Shown: positions 6,030-14,143 of the stretch, one piece after another | Position numbering within the stretch: the first letter of the stretch is position 1 | Layout: every line of letters starts with the position of its first letter | Assembly (NCBI GenBank): GCA_900754085.1 | Contig: CAAEBO010000043.1 | Coordinates: 1 to 19,881, forward strand | Direction of reading: 5' to 3' | Length of the DNA stretch: 19,881 nucleotides | Source: Clostridia bacterium | GTDB lineage: Bacteria; Bacillota; Clostridia; TANB77; CAG-508 | The notes under the pieces: generated by a model | What the model was told of the DNA's origin: nothing | Databases searched by the model: none | Seen by the model: the letters and a program-made list of their open reading frames with translations, nothing else | Made by a program: the position numbers and the translations under genes

Positions 6030-8357
6030 TTGAAACTTTTCGATAAATTTTTGAAAAAACTAAAAACTAATAGAAATACATTTTTAACATATATATTAAC
6101 ACTTATATCTATATATATTTTAGTAGATAGAGTTGTAGAATTACTATTTCTATTTTTTAGTGGAATATCATTATCTTATTGGGGACCAATTCAGTATACA
6201 TTAGCAATAGCTTGTCCTATTTTTGCATTTTTATTTTCTGGCTCTTCCTCATTCACTAAGTCAGATAAAGTCAAGCTCTCATTTATGTATACATATGTAG
6301 TTGTTTTATATACAATTGTAATATCCATGATTGTCCAATGGTTAAATGAAATTTTATGGATATTATTAATGTCACTTCCAAATTATGTTGGTTTAATTAC
6401 TACATCTTCTGAATTAATAAAACCTGCATTTACAGCAATTGCTTTATACATACCATTAACTACTTTCTTTATGATATTTAAATTTATCTATATGAAAGTA
6501 AATGATTCTGTAGATATTAGAGATTCTGTTTTAGACTTTAATGGAATAGATCTATCGCCTGCACCAAAAAATGTTGGGCCATATACTTGCGAAAATATAA
6601 TTTGTACAGACTCAGAACTTGGTAAACCTGTTAAAATTGCCGAAGATAAAAGATTTGAATCAACCTTAGTTGTTGGTCCTTCTGGAACTGGTAAAACTAC
6701 AATGGTAATAGAACCAATGGTTGCAAGAGATATTGAAAAGAAATTATTTTTTGAAGAAACTGCAAAAGAAATGGGATTTACTGCTTTAAAAACTGGTATT
6801 GCCACTCTTTCAGCACCATTTAATAATGATTTCTTAAATAAACATTTTAACTTAAATATGTTAAAACCTGTTGAAAGTAAATTAAAAATTTATAAAACAT
6901 ACATGAAAAAAATGATTATAGATTCATCTTCTGATGATATTAAATACAAAAACTTAGGTATCACTGCAATTTCACCAGATTATACATCTATAGAAAATAT
7001 GATAAAAATAGCAAATAATTTTAACATACCTTATAATTTAATAGATCCAGATAATCCAGATTCTATTGGTATTAACCCATTTACATTTGATGATCCTTTA
7101 AAGACTGCTGTAGCTATCTCTTCTGTTTTAAAAAGTATGTATAATACAACACATACTGATGTTGAAGAAGCTTTTCGTGATAATGTAACAAGTCAAGCAA
7201 TAGAAAATTTATCTATACTATTAAAAGTAATGTACCCTAAATTAAATGATGGTGATCTTCCTAATTTAACAGATATGTTAGAAATGCTTACAGACTTCGA
7301 CTTAGTAGAAGAAATGTGTAGAAAAATGGAATATGACCCAGAATTATCTACAAAATATAAAATGCAAATTTCATATTTTAAAAAGAATTTTTATAGAAGC
7401 GGTTCTGGTAGAATAGATACAGAAAAATTTGTATATTCTGCTGTTACACAATTAGATAATCTTTTAAGAAATGAAGGAGTTAGAAATATTCTTTGTAACC
7501 GTAATGATAACATTAACTTTGACCAATCTCTTGAAAATGGTGAAGTTACATTTGTATGTACTCGTAGAGGAGATTTAGGTGCTGCAACACATAAGGCTTT
7601 TGGTCTATTCTTTATAATATTAATGCAATACTCTGTTTTAAGAAGACCAGGAAATGAAAGAAATAGAGTTCCTCATTTCTTATATATAGACGAATTTCCA
7701 GATTTCTTATGTAAAGATATAGATGCAATATTTACTTTATATAGAAAATATCGTGTTGGTACTTTAATTGCTGCCCAAAACTTAGAACAATTAGGAAGCA
7801 AAGTTTACTCAAGATATAGACAAACAATACTTGCAAATTGTAGTAATAAATTATTATTTGGAGGTGCTACACCGGAAGATAGAGAATGGTGGTCTAAGGA
7901 ATTTGGTAATAAGAGAAAATGGAAATATAAAAATGACTATAATACCGCAAAAGGTACTTATGATCAAAAATATGGTGGTATAGAATATGGTTGGACAGAA
8001 TACTTTAAGCCAGATAAGCTTGGTTCTTTAAAAGCAAAACAATGTGCATATAAAGTTCTAAATCCTAAAGGTGGTCTACAAATTGGTAAAGGAAAAGTTG
8101 CTTTTGTAGATTCGCAATATAAAGAAAAACAAAAAGTTAAATTCTTCAATTTCGAAAAATTCACTAGTGGTATTTCAGATGAATCCGATTCTAGACTAAG
8201 AAGAAAACCAAAATTTAATTATGGTAATGTAGATTTTACAGACAGTAATAATTCAGCCGAAATTGATCCAATAAAAACAGATACATCAGATTCAAGTTTC
8301 TTATTTGATAACGATGATGCAATAATCGTAGACTTAAAAAGAGGAAATTCTAAATAG
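6030..8357 (+). CDS. Membrane-anchored TraG/VirD4-like coupling ATPase
   Basis: This 775-residue protein has a likely membrane anchor at the N-terminus: hydrophobic stretches near 18-43, 54-70, 84-112 and 133-154. A P-loop GPSGTGKT follows at 216-223. A Walker B strand FLYIDEF is at 550-556, and AAQNLEQL at 581-588 matches the glutamine motif of coupling proteins. This order fits type IV coupling ATPases of the VirD4/TraG/TraD group, which pump DNA through the membrane in conjugation. Oddities: the usual DPKGE strand is replaced by ISPDYTSIENM (314-324), with an extra 70-residue segment before it. The C-terminal 65 residues are acidic and low in complexity. The start is TTG at 6030 with GGTGG 6 bases upstream; ATG at 6011 opens only an 11-codon frame overlapping this start. 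No conjugation genes flank it, so its cargo and role are unknown. Confidence 0.8.
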   Translation: MKLFDKFLKKLKTNRNTFLTYILTLISIYILVDRVVELLFLFFSGISLSYWGPIQYTLAIACPIFAFLFSGSSSFTKSDKVKLSFMYTYVVVLYTIVISMIVQWLNEILWILLMSLPNYVGLITTSSELIKPAFTAIALYIPLTTFFMIFKFIYMKVNDSVDIRDSVLDFNGIDLSPAPKNVGPYTCENIICTDSELGKPVKIAEDKRFESTLVVGPSGTGKTTMVIEPMVARDIEKKLFFEETAKEMGFTALKTGIATLSAPFNNDFLNKHFNLNMLKPVESKLKIYKTYMKKMIIDSSSDDIKYKNLGITAISPDYTSIENMIKIANNFNIPYNLIDPDNPDSIGINPFTFDDPLKTAVAISSVLKSMYNTTHTDVEEAFRDNVTSQAIENLSILLKVMYPKLNDGDLPNLTDMLEMLTDFDLVEEMCRKMEYDPELSTKYKMQISYFKKNFYRSGSGRIDTEKFVYSAVTQLDNLLRNEGVRNILCNRNDNINFDQSLENGEVTFVCTRRGDLGAATHKAFGLFFIILMQYSVLRRPGNERNRVPHFLYIDEFPDFLCKDIDAIFTLYRKYRVGTLIAAQNLEQLGSKVYSRYRQTILANCSNKLLFGGATPEDREWWSKEFGNKRKWKYKNDYNTAKGTYDQKYGGIEYGWTEYFKPDKLGSLKAKQCAYKVLNPKGGLQIGKGKVAFVDSQYKEKQKVKFFNFEKFTSGISDESDSRLRRKPKFNYGNVDFTDSNNSAEIDPIKTDTSDSSFLFDNDDAIIVDLKRGNSK

Positions 8358-8371
8358 AATTTCCTCTTTTT
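8337..8371 (+). terminator. Terminator overlapping the ATPase stop codon
   Basis: Perfect 14-bp arms (8337-8350 and 8357-8370) surround a six-base loop and end in a T run. The TAG stop codon lies in the loop and the first base of the right arm. A second, weaker dyad (8391-8400 with 8423-8432) follows in the 82-base gap before the convergent gene. Confidence 0.85.
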
Positions 8372-8439
8372 CTTCCCTACTATATAAAGCGAATGCAATT
8401 TCTTCACATTTATTAATGCTTTAATTGCACTCACTTTTT

Positions 8440-9381
8440 TTAATCTTCTAATAATCTTAATTCTACATCTGCAACTTTATACTTGTTTGTTGCTTCATCT
8501 AGTTTAAATTCGATTAAAGTATCTTCTAATGATTCTTTATTCTGTCTTAAATCTGTTGTAAAATATAATTTTATTTTAGAAATTTCTAATCCTTTTGTTA
8601 CAATTAGTTTAAATGCTTCTGCTGTATGTTTTTCATCTTCACATATAAATATTAATTGTGGTATAATTGAAAAGCCAGAATCTCCTGGAATAAAGTTATC
8701 ATAAAAATCTTGATATAATCTCATTTTTTCTACTAGTTTATTCTTCCAATCATCCTCTCTCCTAATTACTTCAAATAAGAAAGAAATTGATTTATTATTC
8801 TTAGTTAATTTAACACTTCCACCTGTTGCTTTAAATTGTTTTCCTATTGTTTTTGCTGTAAGTGTAGGTTTTACAACATATGAATCAAATGCTTTTACTT
8901 TTCTTAAATATGCAAGTAATGTTTGGTTTCCCGCTAATCTCTTTTTAATTAATGAAACTGGTTTTACATTATCTGTTGGTTGCCATTTGCATTCTATATC
9001 TCTTGAATTTAACAAATATTTTCCCATCTTTTCTAAACAATATATTCTATATATACCTTTTCCATCTTCTGAATGAAAATAATATCTTGTTAATATTTTA
9101 GTTTTTATTAATTGTTCTAATTTTTTATTTAATTTATCTTGTGACTTAACGTCTATTCCTTTTATTTGTAATAATTGGTAAATTTGTCTTGATGTAATAA
9201 ATTCAAATTCATTTACTATTTCTAAAATTTCAAAATGAATATCTGTAATATGACCTAAGTTTATTTTATTTATGATTTGATTCATTGAAACATAACCATC
9301 TTTACCGTCAAATACTTTTATTTCACCTTCCCTTATTGCAAATGGTGATACTTCAGCTTTTATTTGACTATCTTCTACCAT
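8440..9381 (-). CDS. Winged-helix protein resembling the replication-relaxation family
   Basis: This 313-residue soluble protein has a winged-helix-like region at about 46-125 (FEILEIVNEFEFITSRQIYQ, then KLEQLIKTKILTRYYF and IYCLEKMGKYLL). A second alpha/beta domain spans about 150-275 with FEVIRREDDWKNKLVEKMRLY at 203-223 and PQLIFICED at 241-249. From memory, this pattern (winged helix, then a strand with Glu, spaced Lys and Tyr) resembles Replic_Relax (PF13814) proteins found on plasmids near TraG-like ATPases. The acidic pair expected of an active nuclease is not clear; TGGSVKL stands where a P-D motif would sit. ATG at 9381 has AGGAGG 7 bases upstream, overlapping the stop codon of the S1 gene, so the two are co-transcribed. 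The gene is certain; the family is a moderate call. Confidence 0.65.
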   Translation of the reverse strand: MVEDSQIKAEVSPFAIREGEIKVFDGKDGYVSMNQIINKINLGHITDIHFEILEIVNEFEFITSRQIYQLLQIKGIDVKSQDKLNKKLEQLIKTKILTRYYFHSEDGKGIYRIYCLEKMGKYLLNSRDIECKWQPTDNVKPVSLIKKRLAGNQTLLAYLRKVKAFDSYVVKPTLTAKTIGKQFKATGGSVKLTKNNKSISFLFEVIRREDDWKNKLVEKMRLYQDFYDNFIPGDSGFSIIPQLIFICEDEKHTAEAFKLIVTKGLEISKIKLYFTTDLRQNKESLEDTLIEFKLDEATNKYKVADVELRLLED

Positions 9382-9393
9382 TTTAATTCCTCC

Positions 9394-9879
9394 TTAACAT
9401 ATTATTAATTTTATTTTTTTCTTTTCTGGAATAATCTTTTTTATAAAAACATCTACTTGTTTTCCATATTCTATTCCTTCTTGGTATTCAGCCATTCCTA
9501 CCAAATTAGGCTTTAATTCTATAAAGATACCATTTTTATGGTCTTCTTCATTTCGTATAATTCCTTTTACTTTCGTTCCTTCTTTAAATTGTCTTGCATT
9601 TTCTTCCCATGTTCCTAATAGTTCTTTATATGTAAACATTATTCTATTATTCTTAGTATCTATACTTTTTACTTTAACATTTACTTTTTGACCTATATAG
9701 AACCTATCAAATGGGCTTTTTATTCTTGCTACAGACATATCTTCAATATGCAATAAGCCTACTACCCCATTTTCTAATTCTATAAAAGCTCCATATGGCT
9801 GAATACTTTTTACTTTTCCTTGTACTATTGTATTTTCTTTTAAAGAATCATCGAATGGAATATATTTTTTATAGCTCAT
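9394..9879 (-). CDS. Tandem S1-domain RNA-binding protein
   Basis: This 161-residue protein has a clear S1 domain at about 16-86 (VQGKVKSIQPYGAFIELENG, GLLHIEDMS, IGQKVNVKVKSID). A second, more divergent S1-like fold spans about 100-160 (GTKVKGIIRN, GIFIELKPNLVGMAEY, KQVDVFIKKI). S1 folds bind RNA or single-stranded nucleic acid; such short proteins occur as regulators or ribosome-associated factors. It is far shorter than ribosomal protein S1 and has no IspH domain. ATG at 9879 has AAGGAG 7 bases upstream. It is the first gene of a two-gene operon with the winged-helix gene, 12 bases apart, driven by a strong promoter at 9916-9944. Its exact role is unknown. Confidence 0.85.
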   Translation of the reverse strand: MSYKKYIPFDDSLKENTIVQGKVKSIQPYGAFIELENGVVGLLHIEDMSVARIKSPFDRFYIGQKVNVKVKSIDTKNNRIMFTYKELLGTWEENARQFKEGTKVKGIIRNEEDHKNGIFIELKPNLVGMAEYQEGIEYGKQVDVFIKKIIPEKKKIKLIIC

Positions 9880-9915
9880 TTTCTTACTCCTTTATCTTAT
9901 GTATAATCTGTTATT

Positions 9916-9944
9916 ATTATATAGTTTTATCTTAATATAATCAA
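9916..9944 (-). promoter_or_regulatory. Promoter of the S1 / winged-helix operon
   Basis: On the minus strand TTGATT (9939-9944), a 17-base spacer and consensus TATAAT (9916-9921), giving a short leader of about 30 bases. It sits just below the rluB stop codon, so the operon is independent of rluB. Confidence 0.85.
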
Positions 9945-9946
9945 TA

Positions 9947-10675
9947 TTATTTTGTTAATTCTTCTATTTCTTTATTTGTTAATAATCTATATTCACCTAA
10001 TTTTAAATTTTTTACATTTATTTTCCCTATTGCAGATCTATGTAATGCAAGAACTGGTTTATTTATGGTTTTGCACATTCTCCTAACTTGTCTATTTTTT
10101 CCTTCATGTATTATAATTTGAAATCTAGAAATATTTTTACTTTCATCAATTTTTAAGATTTTAGTTTTAGCAGGTTTAGTTATATAGTCACCTATATCTA
10201 CACCCTCTTCTAATTTTTTCATTTCATCTTTTGTTATCTTTCCTCTTACAGTTACATTATAAGTTTTTTCTACTTCATGACTTGGATGTGTAATTTTATT
10301 AACAAAATCTCCATCATTTGACAATATAAGTGCTCCAGATGTATACATGTCTAATCTTCCAACTGGTACAATTCTCGTTTTTATATCTTTTAATAAGTCC
10401 ATAACTGTATCACGTTTAAATTGGTCTTTAACTGTTGTTACATATCCAATTGGCTTATTTAATAAAACATATATTTTATCATCTTGTCTTTTTAAGATTT
10501 TTCCATCTACTTCTACAAAATCTTCATATGGGTTTATCTTTGTTCCTAAAGTTACTATAACCTTTTCGTTAACTTTAACTCTTCCTTGTAATATTATTTC
10601 TTCACATTTTCTTCTAGAAGCAATACCGTTATCTGCTAAAAATTTTTGAAGTCTAATTTCATTTTTTTGTTCCAT
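9947..10675 (-). CDS. rluB: RsuA/RluB-family rRNA pseudouridine synthase
   Basis: The enzyme converts one uridine of ribosomal RNA (U2605 of 23S RNA for RluB) to pseudouridine. Of 242 residues, an S4 RNA-binding domain occupies about 7-55 (RLQKFLADNGIASRRKCEEI). The catalytic domain follows, with VLLNKPIGYVTT near 70 and the active-site motif GRLDMYTSGALIL, Asp109 being the catalytic residue. RQVRRMC near the C-terminus is typical. I place the start at ATG 10675 because AAGGGG lies 8 bases upstream; the longer frame from 10717 has no ribosome binding site. It is separated from rluD by a hairpin. RluB versus another RsuA-family member is likely but not proven. Confidence 0.9.
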   Translation of the reverse strand: MEQKNEIRLQKFLADNGIASRRKCEEIILQGRVKVNEKVIVTLGTKINPYEDFVEVDGKILKRQDDKIYVLLNKPIGYVTTVKDQFKRDTVMDLLKDIKTRIVPVGRLDMYTSGALILSNDGDFVNKITHPSHEVEKTYNVTVRGKITKDEMKKLEEGVDIGDYITKPAKTKILKIDESKNISRFQIIIHEGKNRQVRRMCKTINKPVLALHRSAIGKINVKNLKLGEYRLLTNKEIEELTK

Positions 10676-10795
10676 ATTTTTTTCCCCTTTTTGTGTATAA
10701 AATATTTTTTTATGCATATTATATTATTATAAGTTATGTTTTTAATTTTCTTTTTATTCTGTTTTTAATGGAGTAAAAAGATTTATATAGATTCT

Positions 10796-10825
10796 TCCAG
10801 TACTATTCTAGTACTGGATTTTTTT
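10796..10825 (+). terminator. Hairpin with T tract, oriented against the genes
   Basis: TCCAGTACTA and TAGTACTGGA pair perfectly (10 bp, 3-base loop), followed by seven T on the plus strand. On the minus strand, where rluD is read, the tail is GAAGAATC and not T rich. It looks like a terminator for plus-strand transcripts although both flanking genes are on the minus strand. Confidence 0.6.
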
Positions 10826-10876
10826 CTTATAAAGAATTATTACATTCTTAAATTTTTCTATCTATAAGCCTTATTT

Positions 10877-11806
10877 TCAAATATCTAATTCTCTATTTTT
10901 TAATTCTTCTAGCACTTCATTAAAATATGTTGGTAATGGGGCTTCCACTTTCATTTTCTTTAATGTTATTGGGTGTACAAATTCTATACTTTTTGCATGT
11001 AACATTTGCCCTTGTACATTAAATTCATTTTTTCCGTTTGAATATACCATATCTCCAACAATTGGATATCCTATATTGGATAAATGCACTCTAATTTGGT
11101 GTGTTCTACCTGTTTCTATATTAATTTCTAATAATGTATAACCTTGGTATCTTTTTAGTACTTTAAAATGCGTTATTGCATTTTTTCCATTTTTATCTAT
11201 ATCCATCTTTTTTCTATCTTTTTTGCTTCTACCAATTGGCATATCTATAGTAGCTTCGTCATCCTTTACAATTCCTTTAACTAAAGCTATATATGTTTTC
11301 TTTACTTCATGATTTTTTATTTGATTAGATATATTTAAGTGTGCTTTATCACATTTCGCTACTATTAAAGCTCCAGATGTATCTTTATCCAACCTATGTA
11401 CAATTCCTGGTCTTTTTTCTCCACCTATGCCAGATAATGTCTCTTTGCACCTATACATTAAAGCATTTACCAATGTCCCTGTATAGTTCCCATTTGCAGG
11501 GTGTACAACCATACCTTTTTCTTTGTTTACTACAATTATATATTCATCTTCATATAAAACATCTAAATCTATATTTTCTGGTAATATTTCTGTTTCTTTA
11601 ACTTCTGGAATTTCTAGAGTTATTTCGTCATTTAATTTAACTTTATACGAAGCTTTTATCTTTCTACCATTTACTAATATCTTTTCTTCTTCTAAGAGTT
11701 TTTGTGTTACCATTCTTGTAATATTATCATTCAAAATAGGTATCACTTTGTCAATTCTGCAATTAACATTTTCCTCTCCTATTTTATATGTTTCCACTTT
11801 TATCAT
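10877..11806 (-). CDS. rluD: RluA/RluD-family rRNA pseudouridine synthase
   Basis: The enzyme makes pseudouridines in 23S rRNA (RluD: positions 1911, 1915 and 1917). It has 309 residues with an S4 domain at about 16-75 (CRIDKVIPILNDNITR...KILVNGR), then the catalytic domain with VVNKEKGMVVHPANG at 92-106. The active-site motif GIVHRLDKDTSGALIVAK has Asp140 as the catalytic residue. RTHQIRVHL and the HRLD motif place it in the RluA branch, unlike the neighbouring RsuA-type gene. The frame opens at ATG 11806, overlapping lspA by 23 bases. GTG at 11797 has AAGGA 8 bases upstream and is an equally good or better start. It follows lspA, a frequent pair in Bacillota. Which member of the RluA group it is remains an inference. 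Confidence 0.92.
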   Translation of the reverse strand: MIKVETYKIGEENVNCRIDKVIPILNDNITRMVTQKLLEEEKILVNGRKIKASYKVKLNDEITLEIPEVKETEILPENIDLDVLYEDEYIIVVNKEKGMVVHPANGNYTGTLVNALMYRCKETLSGIGGEKRPGIVHRLDKDTSGALIVAKCDKAHLNISNQIKNHEVKKTYIALVKGIVKDDEATIDMPIGRSKKDRKKMDIDKNGKNAITHFKVLKRYQGYTLLEINIETGRTHQIRVHLSNIGYPIVGDMVYSNGKNEFNVQGQMLHAKSIEFVHPITLKKMKVEAPLPTYFNEVLEELKNRELDI

Positions 11807-12356
11807 CCTTTTCTTTTTTTATCTTTCCCATTCTTACATTGTTAGCATACATTGCAAAAAACAATGCTAGTAAAACCCAACCTACAACAATAAGAATATC
11901 TGCAATATTAAAATTAGGGAAATTAATTAACTCTGTTATGTCTATAAAATCTACTACATATCCTTTAAATAATCTATCTATTAAATTACTAAATCCTCCT
12001 GCAAGAACCATAGCTAATGCAAATCCTGTTTTCTTGTCTATTTGTTCTGCTTGCATACTTATAAATTTTATTATTATTCCTAGTACAATTATATTAGCAA
12101 TAATAAACGAAAATGTACTGTTTTGGCCTACACCAAACGCTCCTCCTCTGTTTTGTACGGTATGAAACTTTAATATTCCTTCAATTAAAGTTATATCTTT
12201 ATTTATAAATATAAATTTGGTTATTTGATCTATTAATATAAATATTAATACTATTATAAAAATTTTTTTTAATACTTTTTTCTTATTAGCTTTTTCTAGT
12301 TCTTCTCTTTCTTTAATTTTTTGTGTTAAATTTTTAGCTTCTTGGCTTTCTTCCAT
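11784..12356 (-). CDS. lspA: Lipoprotein signal peptidase (signal peptidase II)
   Basis: This membrane aspartic protease removes the signal peptide of prolipoproteins after lipid attachment. It has 190 residues from ATG 12356, chosen because GGGGAGG lies just upstream and the longer frame (12386) would overlap the preceding gene. Four membrane segments are seen, at about 31-50, 83-100, 112-125 and 155-172. The catalytic aspartates are in NLIDR (Asp127) and FNIADI (Asp153), and the conserved QNRGGAFG is at 68-75. A charged N-terminal tail of about 30 residues is longer than usual. The gene lies 10 bases below the GT-C-like gene and overlaps rluD, so the three form an operon. Confidence 0.96.
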   Translation of the reverse strand: MEESQEAKNLTQKIKEREELEKANKKKVLKKIFIIVLIFILIDQITKFIFINKDITLIEGILKFHTVQNRGGAFGVGQNSTFSFIIANIIVLGIIIKFISMQAEQIDKKTGFALAMVLAGGFSNLIDRLFKGYVVDFIDITELINFPNFNIADILIVVGWVLLALFFAMYANNVRMGKIKKEKDDKSGNI

Positions 12357-12366
12357 ATATCCTCCC

Positions 12367-14019
12367 CTATGCAACATCTCTTTCATATATTACAAATCTA
12401 TCATCTGAATATAATTCTTTATATTCATAATTTCTTGATAAAAACATATTTAACTTAGCATTTTTAAAGCAAATTACATGTGTTATATTATATTCCTCAA
12501 ATTTATTTTCATAATATGTTCCTATATTTGATATGTTTAAAAAGTCATCAAATACTGTACACCCAGAATTAAATTCTGGTGTATATAAATCTGCTCTAGA
12601 ATCTATAAATACTGGAATTCCCCTATAAAGCATATAGCTTCCATAATTATACTCATTATAAATTCTCATATTACTTATGTCTAAATTTTCTAAAATATAA
12701 TCACAAGCTTGTACTGGATATGATGATTCATCTACATATTTATCATCTAATTTAGGTTTATATATATTTGTACAAACAATTATGAATATACATAGCGTAA
12801 TACAAAATCCATATAATCCTGTCATTTCTTTTAAGATCTGCTTTACATCTTGCATACATTTGTATTTTTTTAAAAATGCTAGTATTAATTTACAATATAT
12901 TGGCATTCCTATTAAAATTAACATCGAAATTTGCCTTCTCGACATTAGTGTTAATATTACTAGTCCTCCAAACATAAATAAATCTCTTAATTTTATTTTT
13001 ATATCTGTTAACATTAACAAGGCTATTACTATAATTAATAATCCTAATATATCTTTTTGGTCTATTAATGTTAATGGTAAATGCTCATTTATATTTTTAG
13101 TAGTATTACCTTGCATTGTATCTATTAAATATGTATATGGTGTTTTGCCTAGAGGTGTACACAATCCTAATAACGCTGCAATTAACATTACCAATATTAA
13201 ATATTTTATATTTTTATTTCTTTCTATTTTTATTTTATATGGATGTTTTCTGTTTTCTTCTCTTTTTTGTTTTATCTTTTCTCTTTGATTATCTATATTT
13301 ATTATTTTTTCTTCTATTATTTTTATTTTTTCTTCATTTTTAAAGAATATTTTCTTTTTAATTATGTATGCTAATTTTTTTAATCTTAGTATTAAGTCTA
13401 AGTCTACAATTGCACAAACTAAGTACTCTGCTATGTATGGTAAAAATAATACAAAGAAAAATGGCCATACTGCTACATGTAGATTGGCTATTAATAAAGA
13501 TATCGAAAGCAGTCCTAGTGCATAGCCAATTTTCCTATTTTTAATAAATTTTTCTATAAAAAATACTTCTAAAACAAATAAAATAAAAGTTACTAGTTGT
13601 GCTCTTGCTGCTATATATGATTTTATTAAGAAGATTGATGCAATTGTTAAAACAAATGGAACTATCTGATTTTTACATATTTTTTTATTTGTTATATATA
13701 ATATAATTCCAAGTATGCTTGTAAATACGAGTGTAGAAATATATATTCCTGTCCATCCACCCATGTTATAAATAAAATACATAATAACATCGTATAGCCA
13801 ATGAGGATATTCATAATTTAAATTTTCATGCCACGAAAAGTGGTCCATTCCATCTATTCCATTTTGTACTATTGTTTCTCCAACTTTTACTGTATAATAT
13901 GTATCATTTTGCATTGTGACTGGTGATATTGCCATACAAAAAAGAATTATACATATAATGGCTAGCACATCAAATATTACCGATTTCTTATTTATTGTTT
14001 TTTTATTTTTTTCTTTCAT
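12367..14019 (-). CDS. Large polytopic membrane protein, GT-C glycosyltransferase-like
   Basis: This 550-residue protein has about 10-12 membrane segments. The first outer loop holds a D-T pair (39-40) in NDTYYTVKVGETIVQNGI, then DHFSWH and PHWLYD. This resembles the DxWWHLxxGExI...DxFSxT...HEWL block of bacterial GT-C-like membrane proteins with lipid-linked sugar donors. The C-terminus (about 465-545) has YNEYNYGSYMLYRGIPVFID and SRADLYTPEF, also seen in that group. A charged coiled-coil stretch at about 220-270 forms an inner loop. ATG at 14019 has AAGGAG 11 bases upstream. It is the first gene of an operon with lspA and rluD, though this does not tell its substrate. Glycosyl transfer is an inference from fold; the acceptor is unknown. 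Confidence 0.65.
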   Translation of the reverse strand: MKEKNKKTINKKSVIFDVLAIICIILFCMAISPVTMQNDTYYTVKVGETIVQNGIDGMDHFSWHENLNYEYPHWLYDVIMYFIYNMGGWTGIYISTLVFTSILGIILYITNKKICKNQIVPFVLTIASIFLIKSYIAARAQLVTFILFVLEVFFIEKFIKNRKIGYALGLLSISLLIANLHVAVWPFFFVLFLPYIAEYLVCAIVDLDLILRLKKLAYIIKKKIFFKNEEKIKIIEEKIINIDNQREKIKQKREENRKHPYKIKIERNKNIKYLILVMLIAALLGLCTPLGKTPYTYLIDTMQGNTTKNINEHLPLTLIDQKDILGLLIIVIALLMLTDIKIKLRDLFMFGGLVILTLMSRRQISMLILIGMPIYCKLILAFLKKYKCMQDVKQILKEMTGLYGFCITLCIFIIVCTNIYKPKLDDKYVDESSYPVQACDYILENLDISNMRIYNEYNYGSYMLYRGIPVFIDSRADLYTPEFNSGCTVFDDFLNISNIGTYYENKFEEYNITHVICFKNAKLNMFLSRNYEYKELYSDDRFVIYERDVA

Positions 14020-14062
14020 TCTTGTTTTATCTCCTTATTTTTAAGCTATTGCCATTATAACA

Positions 14063-14097
14063 AAAAAAGACTAAAAAGAATAGTCTTTTTAGTCTTT
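14063..14097 (-). terminator. Terminator of the ssb-like gene
   Basis: A perfect 14-bp stem (14066-14079 with 14084-14097) is followed on the minus strand by TTTTTTTG. It lies about 45 bases below the stop codon of the 14144-14806 gene. Confidence 0.88.
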
Positions 14098-14143
14098 AAT
14101 TTTAAAGTGAAACTTTATTGTCTTCTTTAAAGTTTACTTTTAT

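Noticed and set aside
11341..11870. Two plus-strand open frames of 86 and 115 codons
   Set aside because: They are antisense to rluD and lspA, which have catalytic motifs. They are rich in Leu, Phe and Ser as antisense AT-rich frames are.
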